DNA from: Lingula anatina
Taxonomy: Eukaryota; Brachiopoda; Lingulata; Lingulida; Lingulidae
DNA: 64,000 nt
Assembly: GCF_001039355.2 (NCBI RefSeq)
Contig: NW_019775520.1
Location: 10,138-74,137 of the forward strand
Direction of reading: 5' to 3'
Numbering within the stretch: position 1 is the stretch's first letter; each line of letters opens with the position of its first letter. Positions 23,026 through 35,461 of the stretch are shown here, piece by piece. Below the pieces are notes generated by a model. That model was not told where the DNA came from and did not search any database. It saw only the letters and a program-made list of their open reading frames with translations. Position numbers and translations under genes: made by a program.

Positions 23026-26004
23026 ATGAGCAATGTCCAAGCAAGCCCCGAGGAAGATTGGGATGCAGAATTTGAAGAGGCTGCCTCCATTCCAGGGTTT
23101 AAGTTGAACTTAGAAACGATCAGCAAAGCCTGTGGTTGGAGCAGAAATGAAGAACATAAGAAATTAAAAGAGTTCACAGAAGAAATATCTGGTTGGAGCA
23201 GGTCAGCTGTTCACAATGGACATATTAACTCAGGAGACCATTGTGCCACAGGTCAAACTGAAGAAAAAACTCCAGTTATTGTACCCTACAAAATATTTGT
23301 GGGGAATCTGAGCTACAGAGTATGTGTCCACTACAGTAGTATGAGGTCTTGTTGACAGCAAACAGAATTTTGTCCCTCAGATAATTTCTTTGAGAAGATA
23401 ATAAAAACTTATGGTTTCTGCACTTCATACTTATTAAATTAAAATATACATGTACGTGTTGCAAGGTGAATTTATGTGCATATTTATCATCGGTGAGTGC
23501 TAAATATCTGCATTTTTTGTTTGTTTTATGATTTATTCTCTACTGTTAGGTAACAAAGAAGCAAGTAATCCAGTTTTTCAGCAAATTTGGAAAAGTAGAA
23601 AATATCCACTTCATCACAGATCACAAGTCTCGTAGGAGAAAAGGGTATGTAGGTAACATTTTTACTGTTACATGTTAACAAAATAACCCAGGTAAATACA
23701 TATCACGCACCCAGGGGCAGATTTAGGCCGTCTTCTGGGTCTTCCAGAAGACGGTCAGATTTTCAAGTTTACATTGATGGGTTTTCTGTCGGAAGACGGT
23801 CAAAATAGAGGATGGATCAACAAAGATAATTTGGAAGACTGTCAGAAAATCTCTCTGGATCCGCCCCTGTGCACCTGTATTAAATGTTCTGTAATGCAGA
23901 AGAAATTATTAATTTAAAATAAGGTGCATTTTATTTTTTCCAGATCAGCTTTCATAAAATTTAGTTCCCAAGATGCTGTTGAAAAAGCTGTAAGAGCAAC
24001 TGAAGAGCAGCTGTTTTATGACGGCCGGTAAGAACTTATTGACCTATCTTAATTTCCTCAACTCATAGATTTCAATTGTACCGGGTATGTCAGTATTTTT
24101 TATACTAGGTAAAGTATATGCAAACTAAATGTTTAAGTTATTCATGTACCCAAGGTTATACAGTCAGAAATAATTATGTAGTTTTCAGTGGTGCTTTAAT
24201 CAAGTATAGATCACTATTATATTCTTTACAGACAGCTAAGAGTATTCAGAGCCAATGAGAAGAAGAGGGTTCTAGAAAGTAGGAATACACCTTACAATAT
24301 TCAATCCAAGTTATCTGGTGAAGAAGACATACATGAGGTACAGTACAATATATACTGCAATACTATTTACTTTGTTTTACATATTATTTGCAGTTATTCA
24401 CGTCAAGAACGAATTTGGGGACTGTTTAATTTAAACCATTGGAACACTTTAAGTTATTGTTTTTTTGTTTGTTAAAATAGATTGTTTAGTAATACATGAT
24501 ATTTTGGGTTTATACATATAATAAATATATTATGAAGAAATATTTAACAGTGAAAATTCTACATTTTTTTAATTAGGTTGAAAAAAGAGAAGAAAGTATT
24601 GAACAAGATGAAAGTACACATAGTAACGTAAACACAAAATTACAGGATCTGGATGATGACACATTGCTTATTGTGTTTGCACAACTGCCTCTCAGGGATA
24701 GGGTTAGAATAGAAAGAGGTGAAAAATGTTAATCAAACTGAAACTCAGAACAATGAATTCTCAATTTAAAAATCCTTTGAATCTTCTGATTGCTTCTGTA
24801 GCAAAATTGTTATAATTTATGGTCATGTATGTAAACTGTGAAGATTTGTGAACAGTAACATTATTTTACTTGTTCATTTCAGTTTGCATCCGTTGGAGAT
24901 ATTTAGCCTTAAAGACTTGGCAGTCTCTAGTTACTTTAGACTTCAAGCATGTTTTTCAAAGGTTTGGAGAAGGTTAGCTGTTGCTTTTCATCGCTATATG
25001 ATTTTCCCAGAATATAATTGAAAATAAATGGGAATTCAATCAAATGATATAGACTACATGTGTTTTCATTCACATAAATGAAAAAAGAACTGAACTTTAG
25101 CCTTTGATTATTCACTCAAGCAAATAAATATTTTCATATATTGAAAAAATGTCTTTTTAACTATTGATAGGTTTGACTGACAAAATCTTAATGACCCTGC
25201 TTAAGAAAGGCTGTCCCAACCTTAGGTATCTTGATATCTCCAGCTCTCCTTACAATATGACAGACTGGGCATTAGACATAATTGGTAAGTTTCAGTTGAA
25301 GTGTTTGATGTTTAGATTAGACACTGAGGTTCTCCAGGATAAAGTGTTTGACATGTAGATTTTCCCTTTTTAACTGCCTATCAATTTACATGTTAATTTT
25401 TAAATTGTGTGCTTGGTCTTCACAAAGAACATCTTAATTTATATTCTCCAGGAGATAACTGCCCTAGGCTGACACATCTAGATTTGAGTGGTGTCCCATG
25501 TACTAGTGCTTCTCTCAGGAATCTCAGTCAGAAGTGTCTACAACTTCAGGTCAGTTGTCAGAATGAGATACATATAAGGTATTCTTTGTACAGTATCTCT
25601 ACAATATCACATTTATATAAATGTAAATTTTGTTTTTTTTAGATCAAAAATTTTTGTCATTTAACTTATTAATGCACATTTTCATTTCAGCGAGTGAAAC
25701 TTCAAAAGTGTCATGGTGTTGGAGAAAAAGGGTGGGTGTTTCAATGTAACATGTAAAAATATAGTTTGTTTACACCATGATATTGTGTGATATTAAAAAG
25801 GGGTAAAAGAAAAAGAAAACCTTTCTTTAAAGAAAGATCAATCCAGATATTGATTGAAATTCAGAAACTTGATTCCTTGAATGTAATCATGCAGGAGTTA
25901 TAAGGGCACATTTATGTGTCCAGTATGCAAATGACTGTGTGATTTTTAAAAAGAAATTATACAAAGTTCATTGGTGTGCGTAGGTACATCTAAGTAGCCT
26001 ACAG

Positions 26005-26039
<35 letters not shown>

Positions 26040-29000
26040 TTTCTTTCAGCCTTTGGTGGTTATTTCACCAGTGCAAAAAGCTGACATTTGTAGATCTAGA
26101 AGGGAATAAAGTTCTAACTGGACAGGTATGTGAAAGAAATATACTTTGAAAAAAAATTACCCAACCGTAAATGGCAACCTGAAATACTTAAGCTTAGATC
26201 ATTCAGTACAGTTCTTGGATGTATGATTAAATCAATGAAAGGTATTAACACTAAGAAAGTATCTAACACTGAAGGCATTAGTATTTTGTATTGTGGAAAG
26301 TTCACCAGCCTCTTTTTCCGATTTCAGTGTTTCCACATGATGGGAGATCAGATAAAATGCCTTGTCCTAAATGGCTGTTCAAAGGTTAGTGGAAAGATTG
26401 AATATGGTGCAAAAGCTGATATATTTCTGCTTACATTTTTTTAACATATTTTGATTGAGATTTGCTAATTTTTTAAAAATATTGTTAAATGCGAAACTAT
26501 AAGGTATGGAGTTTAGTAACATATTATAATGGATGATATAAATAATTTACATTTATTAGGACATTTATTTATTATTTTTTAATGATTTTAAGATTATTTT
26601 CAGTTGATAGATGTTGGGTTAGAAAAGCTTGACCGCTGCCCAAAGCTGCAAGAGCTACAGTTGAATGATTGCATCAGTCTGACAGATAAAGGATTGCAGA
26701 ATATAGCAGAGGTACACAATGTACATAATTTGTACAATAAGTAAATACTAGTACTTCATTTATGAGGCATTGTTATAAAATTTTATTCAATTTAAAACTC
26801 ATTTGGAATTCATTTTCCTGAGGGACTCTGAAAGTTACATGAAGTCTATATTTATTGTTTATTCAAAACAATGTATGTGAAACTTTTCTGATAAAAAATT
26901 TACCAGATTCTTTTCCAGTTATGCACCTCTGCATACAGAAATTCTTTCATATTATTTCAATTTTTAAACTAAGTTTTTAATGCTTTGAATATGACATTAA
27001 AGTCATGTAATACTAATCAGTGAAAAATCTTAGCTGTACTATGACTCAGCTATCATCTAATTTACATACTTTGAATTAAATGCAGATTTTATGTACTTTT
27101 CCAGTTTTGTTCATCTCTGACAACTTTGAAGTTAGGAGGGTTATTTGGAAAAAGTGGGTGAATTGTAACTTTCTTTTAAAGTATAACTGGTTAGAATATT
27201 AGTATTTACCAGTTCAGTACTCAATCACATTTGAAAAGCAATGCAGAAAACAGATTTCCCAGTGCTGTGTTAAGAAAGAGGGATTATAAACATTTTTTAA
27301 ACAAATGAAGCCTAGAACTTTCACTGTTCAGCGTAGTTTAAAAATCTTTTTTCCACTATCAGAAATTGTTTAAAATTTTTGCTTTGTGGATTTTGATATA
27401 TAATACAATTTACTATAAAAATTGCAGCATCACCCACTGGGCTCGCAGTGGTAGGCAGATTAGAAAAACTGGTGAGTTTTGTCAAATAATAATATTTTTC
27501 AATGTTTTATCTCAAGCTAACAAAAATTTAGGTCTAATATAAAAGTAATTTCATGGCGTCTGCTGTGTTTTATTTCACAACTAATAAAATTCTAAATAGT
27601 GTTTTTTGTTCTATTTCAGGTGGATTTGAATTTGTCCAACAACACAATGGTTACAGATACTGTGCTTAATGCGATATGCAGAGGTTGCAAACAGTTAAGG
27701 AAAGTCAATATCAGCAGATGCTATCAGAATTTGACCACAGTAGGCTTAGATATCCTGGCCAGTCTTCCCTGTCTGGAAACCCTGATCATTAGCTATCTAC
27801 CTCAGGTACGAATTTTATCACTAATATTTCAAAAATAGTTTACAGTAATGTTCACAAAAAAATTTTTCTTTTAGAATAATGAATTATATCTTTCTAAGCA
27901 TGAAAATGAAAAATTACATTTACATTAAAAGCAGTTGGAACATTATACTTTTTTCGAGTAAATGGCTCAGTTTTATACTGTGCACAAAAATTCCAAAGAT
28001 GACTGGACTGGTTGGGTTTGCTTGGTTTGGACTACTGTAAATTGATGACCATATTGGAGATTCACATTTTGGACTCCCTATACCCCGAATCCTGGGGCAA
28101 CCCCTGCATGTGTTCTAAAGTTAAAGTTACAGAGTGGAATTTTCCAATTTCTCCGTTAACTACATGTATATTCCCTGACTGACTGGATGCACTGATTCAT
28201 CTAAGTACAAAATATCTATTTGCAAGATAATAATAAAAATAATAATTATTATTAATCACTTTTTTTTTATTTAGGTCAGTGATGCAACTGTTAAGTTGTT
28301 GGCTCTAAGTGGTACATTGAAAACAGTTGAAGCAAGAGCTTGTGCATCAATTACAAATCAGGGTAAGTAATTTTAAATTATGTTACAATTAATAATCCTG
28401 TGATTGATTATCTATTTTTCTTACTGCATTTCTATTTTCAGTATTTACTAATGTGTGCATTTTTCAAAGACCCATTCATAATTACGTAATTTAATTTACA
28501 AGCAAAAGCTCATAAACTTTAAGTCATAATAACTCTTCATTTTGGCCAAAAATTGGATTTTCCTGGAGTAAACGGCAATTTTCCCGTACTTACCAATGGT
28601 CAGCGACCCCATTCCTGCATTCAAAGTTAATCCAGGGTTTTTTTCCTAAACATACGGTTTTTTGTTAAAATCTCTTAAGAGATTTTAACTGACGGAGCTC
28701 TCTCTGACATCGCATAGTCACTGTTGACCTACTTAAAACCGCGGGAAAAGCAGACAACAACAACACTATATAAGATTCATGAGATATATTCGTCTTTTTG
28801 TTAAAAATACATTAATATCCACAATGTGTGCCATTCTGGGCTTTTCGTTATTCGACGCACTGTACAAAAACTTGCAACTTACGTCTGCGTGTGCATTAAT
28901 GCGTTTGCCGCCATATGTTATTTTGGTCTCGAATGAACGCTAGAATCCGCGTGACACCATTACGTCATTAGCAACGAATGCCTTGATGACCGGGAAGAAA

Positions 29001-30076
29001 AGCATCGTAAGCCCTATTGACAAGCACAGATTTTAGTTTTACTACAATAAGTGGTTAAATACAATAGAACATATTTCCATGCGTTGTTTACAATGTATTT
29101 CATGCGGAATTTTGAATCTCAAAGGAAGAGTTATTATTGCTTTAAGATGTTATTTGGCTTACTTAAATATATATTTTTATGATTTTTAGGATTGGTTTTC
29201 TTGGTTGAAAACTGCTGCAAGCTTAAACATCTGGATATAAGTGGAAACTTTCAAATATCAGATCAATTTCTTGAAGAAGTTTTAAGAAGTTGTGACAGAG
29301 GGCATAGTTCTCACAGTTCCAGCTTGGAAATAGTACTAGGAGGTAAGAATTAATTAATTGACGTGCTACAAAATCAAAAAAACCCACTTTAGCTCGATCA
29401 CAAACCTTATCCCTAATGTGCTGTAGGGTGTTTAAATTGCCATTATTTAAAAGATAATTGAAGAATGCTATGATGTTCATAAAATTCCAATATTTTTTTC
29501 TTGCTGTTGCTATAATTATTATGAAATAATTAATGTATTTTAACAGTTTGATTGAATGCATTGATCATTGTAGGTACAAGTGTTGGAAATTATTCAACAA
29601 GGCAGCTAGAGAAAGCCTCCATTTCTGTCATGCAGCAAGATTTCTCTGACATACACATGAGGCCTGACAGAGATCTATATTTCAACTTGGGTAATTTATT
29701 TTTTGTAGCCTGGATCTTCTGTTAATCATTATGCTATAAAGTACACTTGTTTGCACTGAAACCTGTGGTTTTAGTTAAAGTTTTAGGTCAGTTTTGTCCT
29801 TTCCAACAAAATTCCATATGAAGCAGTATACATAAATATTTTTTAATTGTTTTGTTTAAAATGAAAATGTGCAAGTAATGAAATTCTAAATGAAATTAAA
29901 AATTTCATGTTCACAGGATCAGATGATGAATATATAGACGAATCTACAATTGGTAAGTAGAATGTAATAAGTAGAAAATAGTTTATTTTTGTGATAAAAC
30001 AAAATGTAGGAGCCAATGGAAATTTATTCTTAAATTTAACATCCGAGTAGGCTTCTTGTATTTTCATCAATAACAG

Positions 30077-30110
<34 letters not shown>

Positions 30111-30230
30111 TTGCATTGAATTAACTCATGTTTTCTAGAAATGGATAAACCCTTTGGAGTAGACAGTTTTGTTGAGAACTATTTGTATGAAGATGATCCC
30201 CTGATGGAGGAAGAGTGGGACATGTCATAA
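23026..30230 (+). CDS. RRM + F-box + leucine-rich-repeat protein
   Basis: Twenty exons (23026-23319, 23550-23644, 23944-24027, 24232-24337, 24577-24718, 24883-24972, 25171-25284, 25452-25549, 25691-25731, 26050-26125, 26328-26384, 26604-26711, 27105-27153, 27428-27471, 27620-27805, 28275-28362, 29190-29342, 29574-29690, 29917-29952, 30139-30230) join in phase for 689 aa. An RNA-recognition motif occupies about residues 89-168 (RNP2 KIFVGNL; RNP1 region RRKGSAFIKF), an F-box about 214-255 (LQDLDDDTLLIVFAQLPLRD), then FBXL-type leucine-rich repeats to about 590 and an acidic tail. F-box proteins recruit substrates to SCF ubiquitin ligases; the RRM suggests an RNA-bound or RNA-guided target. The same domain order is reported for the putative RNA-binding protein EEED8.10 of C. 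elegans (from memory). The start at 23026 is the first ATG of the frame. Introns contain two MITEs. Confidence 0.85.
23712..23869. mobile_element. hAT-like MITE (second copy, opposite orientation)
   Basis: It starts CAGGGGCAGATTTAG and ends TGGATCCGCCCCTG, in an intron of the RRM/F-box gene. It is the reverse-oriented relative of 7128-7296. Confidence 0.75.
26006..26037. repeat. (AAT)n microsatellite
   Basis: About ten AAT units shortly before exon 10 of the RRM/F-box gene. A similar (ATT)n tract lies at 30077-30110 before its last exon. Confidence 0.85.
28519..29145. mobile_element. Long TTAA-flanked MITE variant
   Basis: Starts TTAAGTCATAATAACTCTTC and ends GAAGAGTTATTATTGCTTTAA with TTAA on both sides (28519-28522 and 29142-29145). 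It shares the TTTTCCTGGAGTAAAC and CCAATGGTCAG blocks with the shorter copies but carries about 300 bp of extra internal sequence. It lies in an intron of the RRM/F-box gene. Confidence 0.75.
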
Positions 30231-31660
30231 GCAGGTGTCCAAAACTGCTTTTAAAAAAAGTTTCTATTAAAAACTATATCTGTAGAATTTATGATGCAAA
30301 TAAACACAAAAATATCATAAGCAGATTGAAAGACTTCTTGGAAAAGGCACCAATATTACTTTCTGTTATAGTAAAGAGAAGTTTGTAAAAAATGTAAACA
30401 CGTTAGGAGAACATTAAAAGAAAGCCAAAATAGCACAGAGAAAGATTTTAAGTTGCTGCGATTTGAGAAGTGATCACATCTTAGTGAATTTAGAGATGCA
30501 AATCACCCTTGTAAAAGATATTTAAGAAATTATCAAGCCTTCATATTCAGTATTGTGTCAAGAAACTTATTTATGTCATACAAAATTGCTTGTACATGTA
30601 TAAGAAAGACCTATGGCACTTATTGCTTACTGGTTTCCAAATATGATAAATACAACAGTGCTGTGCAAAATTTTGTCTTCATTTTAATAAAATTAAATAT
30701 TTTATGTTGTTTTACATGCAATATTATATTGCTATGGAGTTTATCATTTTCTTGATAAAATTAATAAATATGCTTAAAGTCAAAAGGACCGAGTTTTGTG
30801 CATTTAATCTTTTTTCTTTTTGGGTGGGTTGGGTGCATTGAATTTATAAATTGTATAATATTATATTCAATATATTTTTAAAGCTTGCATGTCAATCAAA
30901 AACGCATTTTAGGACAAAAGTATAAAACCAATTATTTATTATTAACTAAAAACACTTGGCACGTGCATAGTTAAATATTTTGGTCAATGCACATATATAT
31001 CAAAGAATGATAAAAGTAACCAACAATCCTCATTAAAACTGTCTTATAATCTCAGAGCATGACTTATATTTAATATCAGCTGCTGATTAGAGTTTGGCAA
31101 GCACTTATATAAAAGTGATAAATGATTTTTTGTAAAAAATGAAATTAAAATGACTAGGTAGCAGTTCAACATGTAACACATCATCATCATCAACGTAAGC
31201 CATCATCCCAAGGTAATTTGCAAGTAGATGTGCCTTATTAAATGGCTAATGAGAGTATGGGTTCCCTTTAACACATAAAACACTTCTACCTATTTCTTAG
31301 AGGACTCAAATAATAGTGACATGCTTAGACATAAAACGAAATAAAATTAGCCATCTGTCATAAAATTTGTCATCACTGGCTAGTAAACTTTGATTTGGAC
31401 AAATAGTTTTGTGAGATCCACAATCCCAAATGACCAGTCAGCAAAGGTTTATCACTGTCAGAACTCACCAGGAATTGTATTTTACCAATAAGCAGTAAAT
31501 TAAAGGAATTTTTTTAATCCTGGCTATCCTCAAATTTGTGCATTAAACTAGCAACCTTTCACTCTACCCTGAGTTTATAATACTGGCTAAATATAATATA
31601 TAATATTTAAGCAACTATAACAATAATTACAATAAAATCATGTATAATTACTACAAAACT
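30231..31660. other. 3' UTRs of two convergent genes
   Basis: The RRM/F-box gene (+) and MTFP1 (-) end toward each other here. AATAAA at 30299-30304 is a candidate polyadenylation signal of the former, with further AATAAA-like sites near 30690 and 30762. No additional gene seen. Confidence 0.5.
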
Positions 31661-33747
31661 TTAATCATTTCTTTCGTGGTGAACCAACTGCTCTTCCTCG
31701 CTATCCATGTGATACCATTTTCTCATTGAGTTATTCATTAGATAGTCTACAGTTCTATCTATAGGCTTGATTATGAAGGGTATTGCTGCAAGTCCAATAC
31801 CAGTAACTGTCCACTTTCTGACTGGAGTTGGCATCTTTTGTAAACTTCTCTGTAAAATCCAGTTGGAGACGAAGCATATTCTGTTGATGGTGAAGCCTGG
31901 GATAGCTACAGAGGCAAGGCCCTGCCACACCAAAGTGTCAAGCACTGCATGGGTCACTTTTGTACGTTTTGTACTTGGATCCTTCCATTTTTTCTGATTA
32001 ATAAATTAAAAGTTTTAGAAAAGATCTCATGTAAAGTTTTACAGATCTAGATGAATGTGTGGACAGGGCAAAGTACTTTAAATACAACAAAAGCAGCAAT
32101 TGAAACATTTCTGTCAATATTATTAAAAACTGACCTATGATTTGCTCATATACACTTACCTCTGATGCTATATTTCCTTTGTTGTAAGCATCTGCAATAA
32201 CATAGCTGCTTGCTACCACATAACTGAATCTTACTAAGTTTACATGTACCAATGATCGAAAAGCTTCACCAACCTCATTTGCATAACCTGCAAATGAAAT
32301 TTAAGCACATGAACAAAAACATCACCTTGTTCAGCATAGGCACATGATGTCATGTGTAGTGACTTGGTACAATTGTCACATAGGGTCCCAATGTCAAGAA
32401 ATTATATGCAACCCAGATCTAGACTTGGAATCCCATCAATATTTCAGCAACAACAACCCACAGAAGCCACAGAGAAGATACCTAAGTTAGAGAGACTAAC
32501 ATGCAGTATCAGCTTGACATATAAATTTAAACCATAACAGATTGAAAGATAACTAAGAGAAGCCAATTCAAAAGGTCAATATCAAATGTGCAGACAATAG
32601 AGGAAACAAAATATTTAGAGCTTTGTAGGAGTTCTGCTTTTGGATTTTGTGTGCTAGATGCATCTGGTACAAATACTGTCACACAACATTTGAGACATTT
32701 AATACTACTAGTTAGAGTGCTAGTAGTAGCATAGTCAATCACTAAACAGGCCATTTGTGAAGTTCTGAGTATACACTAATACCATGTAGGAACCCTATAT
32801 AGTAAACAGTATCTTTATTATGCACTCATAAAAATAGTAATAAGTCTTACAGTCGATTTGATGACCAACTTTCAATTAACTGACTTAACTGATAGTCCAT
32901 AAAAATGTGTTCATATACCTTAAAAAGACAATATCTACTACAGTACTTAAGAGTTACAACTGTATAAACTATTTTAATTTTTCAATAAGGCATATACAGT
33001 ACTGAATAAAAAGGCTGATACTACATTATTAAGCATCACATTCTCAGATATTATTCTTGTGCTTTGAGCATCACAAGTCAACTGTAATGTAAATTCTTTA
33101 TAACCTTTATTCACAGCCATGCTCTAGGGATAATAAATGATCTATGTAAATTTGACATTGAAATGAAGGTCTTACAACGGTTACAGAATGCATCAGTTGA
33201 AATTGGATGTCTGAATAGAATGTGGAGTGGTATAAATAAAACATAAACCTCATACTGGATGCCATGAGCGAGAAACGTCTTTTGTTTCGGAGCAACTCAA
33301 AAATTATATTAAACTGAACATAAAAAAAACTATCGTAATTTAAAAGCAACTACACATGTAAAATTGACTAAAAGTCGACTTGAACTTCCAAGCCAAAATG
33401 TGGCTCTACCTGCAAGTAACAGTGCTCTATATCAGTCTCAGAGCGTTCCATAAAGCAGTGGTCAAAATATTAAGCCATTGGTCGTCCAATCTTTATTTTA
33501 ATGTTGTGTCGAGCTACAGTACAGGTGTACGACGAGTCCGAGTAAGCAGACGAACTTATCGTCACTAAATTGAAGTCAGCTTATCAATGAAACATATCTT
33601 TAAATGGGTTAGGTATTTGAAAACCCCATCAGTCAAATCCTTACCTAAATATCTCACGGGGGTATCCCTATAAAGATCGACTGCTTTATCGATATCTGTT
33701 GACCTTTTTGACTCCCCACATGCTTTCACCTCCCACTTGTCGGCCAT
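31661..33747 (-). CDS. MTFP1: Mitochondrial fission process protein 1
   Basis: Three exons on the minus strand (33747-33645, 32287-32160, 31993-31661) give 187 aa. The protein carries the strongly conserved MTFP1 signatures DLYRDTPVRYLGYANEVGEA, FRSLV, ASSYVIADA, VWQGLASVAIPGFTINR, VRKWT and PIDRTVDYL; the vertebrate protein is about 166 aa. MTFP1 (MTP18) is an integral inner-mitochondrial-membrane protein with several membrane helices that promotes mitochondrial fission. The start ATG at 33747 lies in a GCATGGCCG context and gives an N-terminus a little longer than the human protein. It is transcribed divergently from the stathmin-like gene at 34224, about 480 bp between start codons. Confidence 0.93.
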
Positions 33748-34223
33748 GCTACATCTCGTGACTGATCTCGAAAACCCCGCGAGACTGATACAGCAAAATA
33801 ACAATAACGAAAACCAAATATTTTTTTGAAATTATTCATGATATAAACCCCTAGATCTATTTTTTAATCAAAAAAAAGCAATGCTCTTAATTTCTCCTTA
33901 ATTTTTTTCGACAAGTTATCACTAGGTCACATGACCCCTACTGGCCAAAATGGCGGACAACAAAACATTTCAAATGTAAACAAAACGTATTGTGAGATTT
34001 AAAGAACCGTTGTATTAACGGCAGTGGATTTGATTGCATGCTTTACCAATTAACAGCTAAGGTAAGCTAAATAAATGGTGTGAAGAAGCTGTAAACTAAC
34101 ATCGGAAATATCATTGGAAACAATTTAGAAGTTGTTTTTGACACAGAACTCTTCTAAATTCTAGCTCTTGGTAAAAACCGATATTTTTTATCTATATTGC
34201 AGATTGCCAAGGTTATAAGAATA
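33748..34223. promoter_or_regulatory. Bidirectional promoter between MTFP1 and the stathmin-like gene
   Basis: The region contains GTCACATGACC (33926-33936, an E-box of the M-box/CLEAR type) and AAAATGGCGG (33947-33956, YY1-like). A probable non-coding or N-terminal exon of the right-hand gene ends at 34061 (AG|GTAAGC) and splices to the acceptor ending at 34202. Assignment of factors is inference from consensus only. Confidence 0.5.
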
Positions 34224-34899
34224 ATGGATAATACAGAAACTGCAGGGGGTTGTGCATTCAGTATATCTGTCGATGAGGACCAGCCAAGAGCAAAAATTCC
34301 AAAGAGGCTACAGGAGAGAGCCCAAAACAAGAAAAAGGTTCATTCGAAGGAAGAAATAGATGAGAAGCAGAGGAAGGCAGATGAAAGGAGAACAGTAAGT
34401 AGCACAGATGACAATTCTTCTGTTCTTATTCTTTTTACTTATCGATTTATTATTTCTTTTTGGGTAATTTTTGTAAGTGACTTTATCTTCATTATTACTA
34501 TTTTCTTTTTATTATTATTATTGTTTATTGTTATTATTATTATTATTTTTATTTATTTATTAATTTTTTTTGTAGTGGTGCTGTACTTTAAAGGGACAAA
34601 AAATCACATATGTTACAACAGTTGAGTGCAGTTTCTTTCCATACTAATTCCAGGCACACAGTAAAGAGAAAATCCAGCGGATGAAAGAAAACCAAGAGCA
34701 ATGCTTGAAAATCAACCAAAAAGTCCAAGTCCTCATTCAGCAGGATGCAAAGCGCCGTGGGGCTCCAGGCACAGAACACATCCGTCCAATTTCTTCAAAG
34801 GAAGCTGTGTCACTTATTAGAAGTGTTGCTTCTGACATGGGGAAAATCACTCAAGGTCTTAATGAAGATGTACACAAGGCAACAAGCAGCTCATTGTGA
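34224..34899 (+). CDS. Small coiled-coil protein, stathmin-like
   Basis: Two coding exons (34224-34394, 34654-34899) give 138 aa. The order GCAFSISVDED, then SKEEIDEKQRKADERR, then a charged helix (HSKEKIQRMKENQEQ) resembles the start of the stathmin domain (G-AF, EEI, AEERR), whose helix binds tubulin dimers. The C-terminal half, with PISSKEAVSLIRSVASDMGK, is not stathmin-like to my eye, so the assignment is tentative. ATG 34224 has the better context (A at -3, G at +4). An upstream ATG at 34038 is in frame through the 34062-34202 intron and would add 15 residues. It could be an uncharacterised small invertebrate protein. Confidence 0.65.
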
Positions 34900-35461
34900 T
34901 CCAACTTATTAAATTGCTGCATACCTTTCTGTAATTTTATATTGGAGGATGTTGCAGAAGTATTTAGAAGCATACATGCCAAAAAGTTGCTGTTGTGATT
35001 AAACATCCCTCCCTATAACAGTTTTGTGTAGTGATTGGACATTGAATGGTTTTATAAAGCATCAAAAAGCTCAGCAACTTCATAAATACAGATTTGATTG
35101 AATAGCATATCTCCATATCTATACACATATAAATAATATACTCCAGAGAAGTTTAGATGTGATGCTTGTGTACTCACCTATTTGTCGTGTGCACAAGAAA
35201 AAACTAGTATTTATTTTTAATTAAGTTTATTACTTTTATTGAAAAATATAGCAATAGCTCTTATTTTAAAAAATATATAATTTTATTGCACTTGTGCTGT
35301 TTGTGTTTAATTTATTTTGTATGTACATAAGATTACTTCGACTAACTAAATTTCCATTTAAGTGACAACAGTGATTTCAACTTTGCTACTTCAAACCATG
35401 AGGAATCTCCATAATCCAACACAAGTCTTGTGTTTATTCAGCACATCAAACTTGAAAAAAT

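Noticed and set aside
33380-33568. Open frame within MTFP1 intron 1
   Set aside because: No splice or domain support; opposite strand to the gene.
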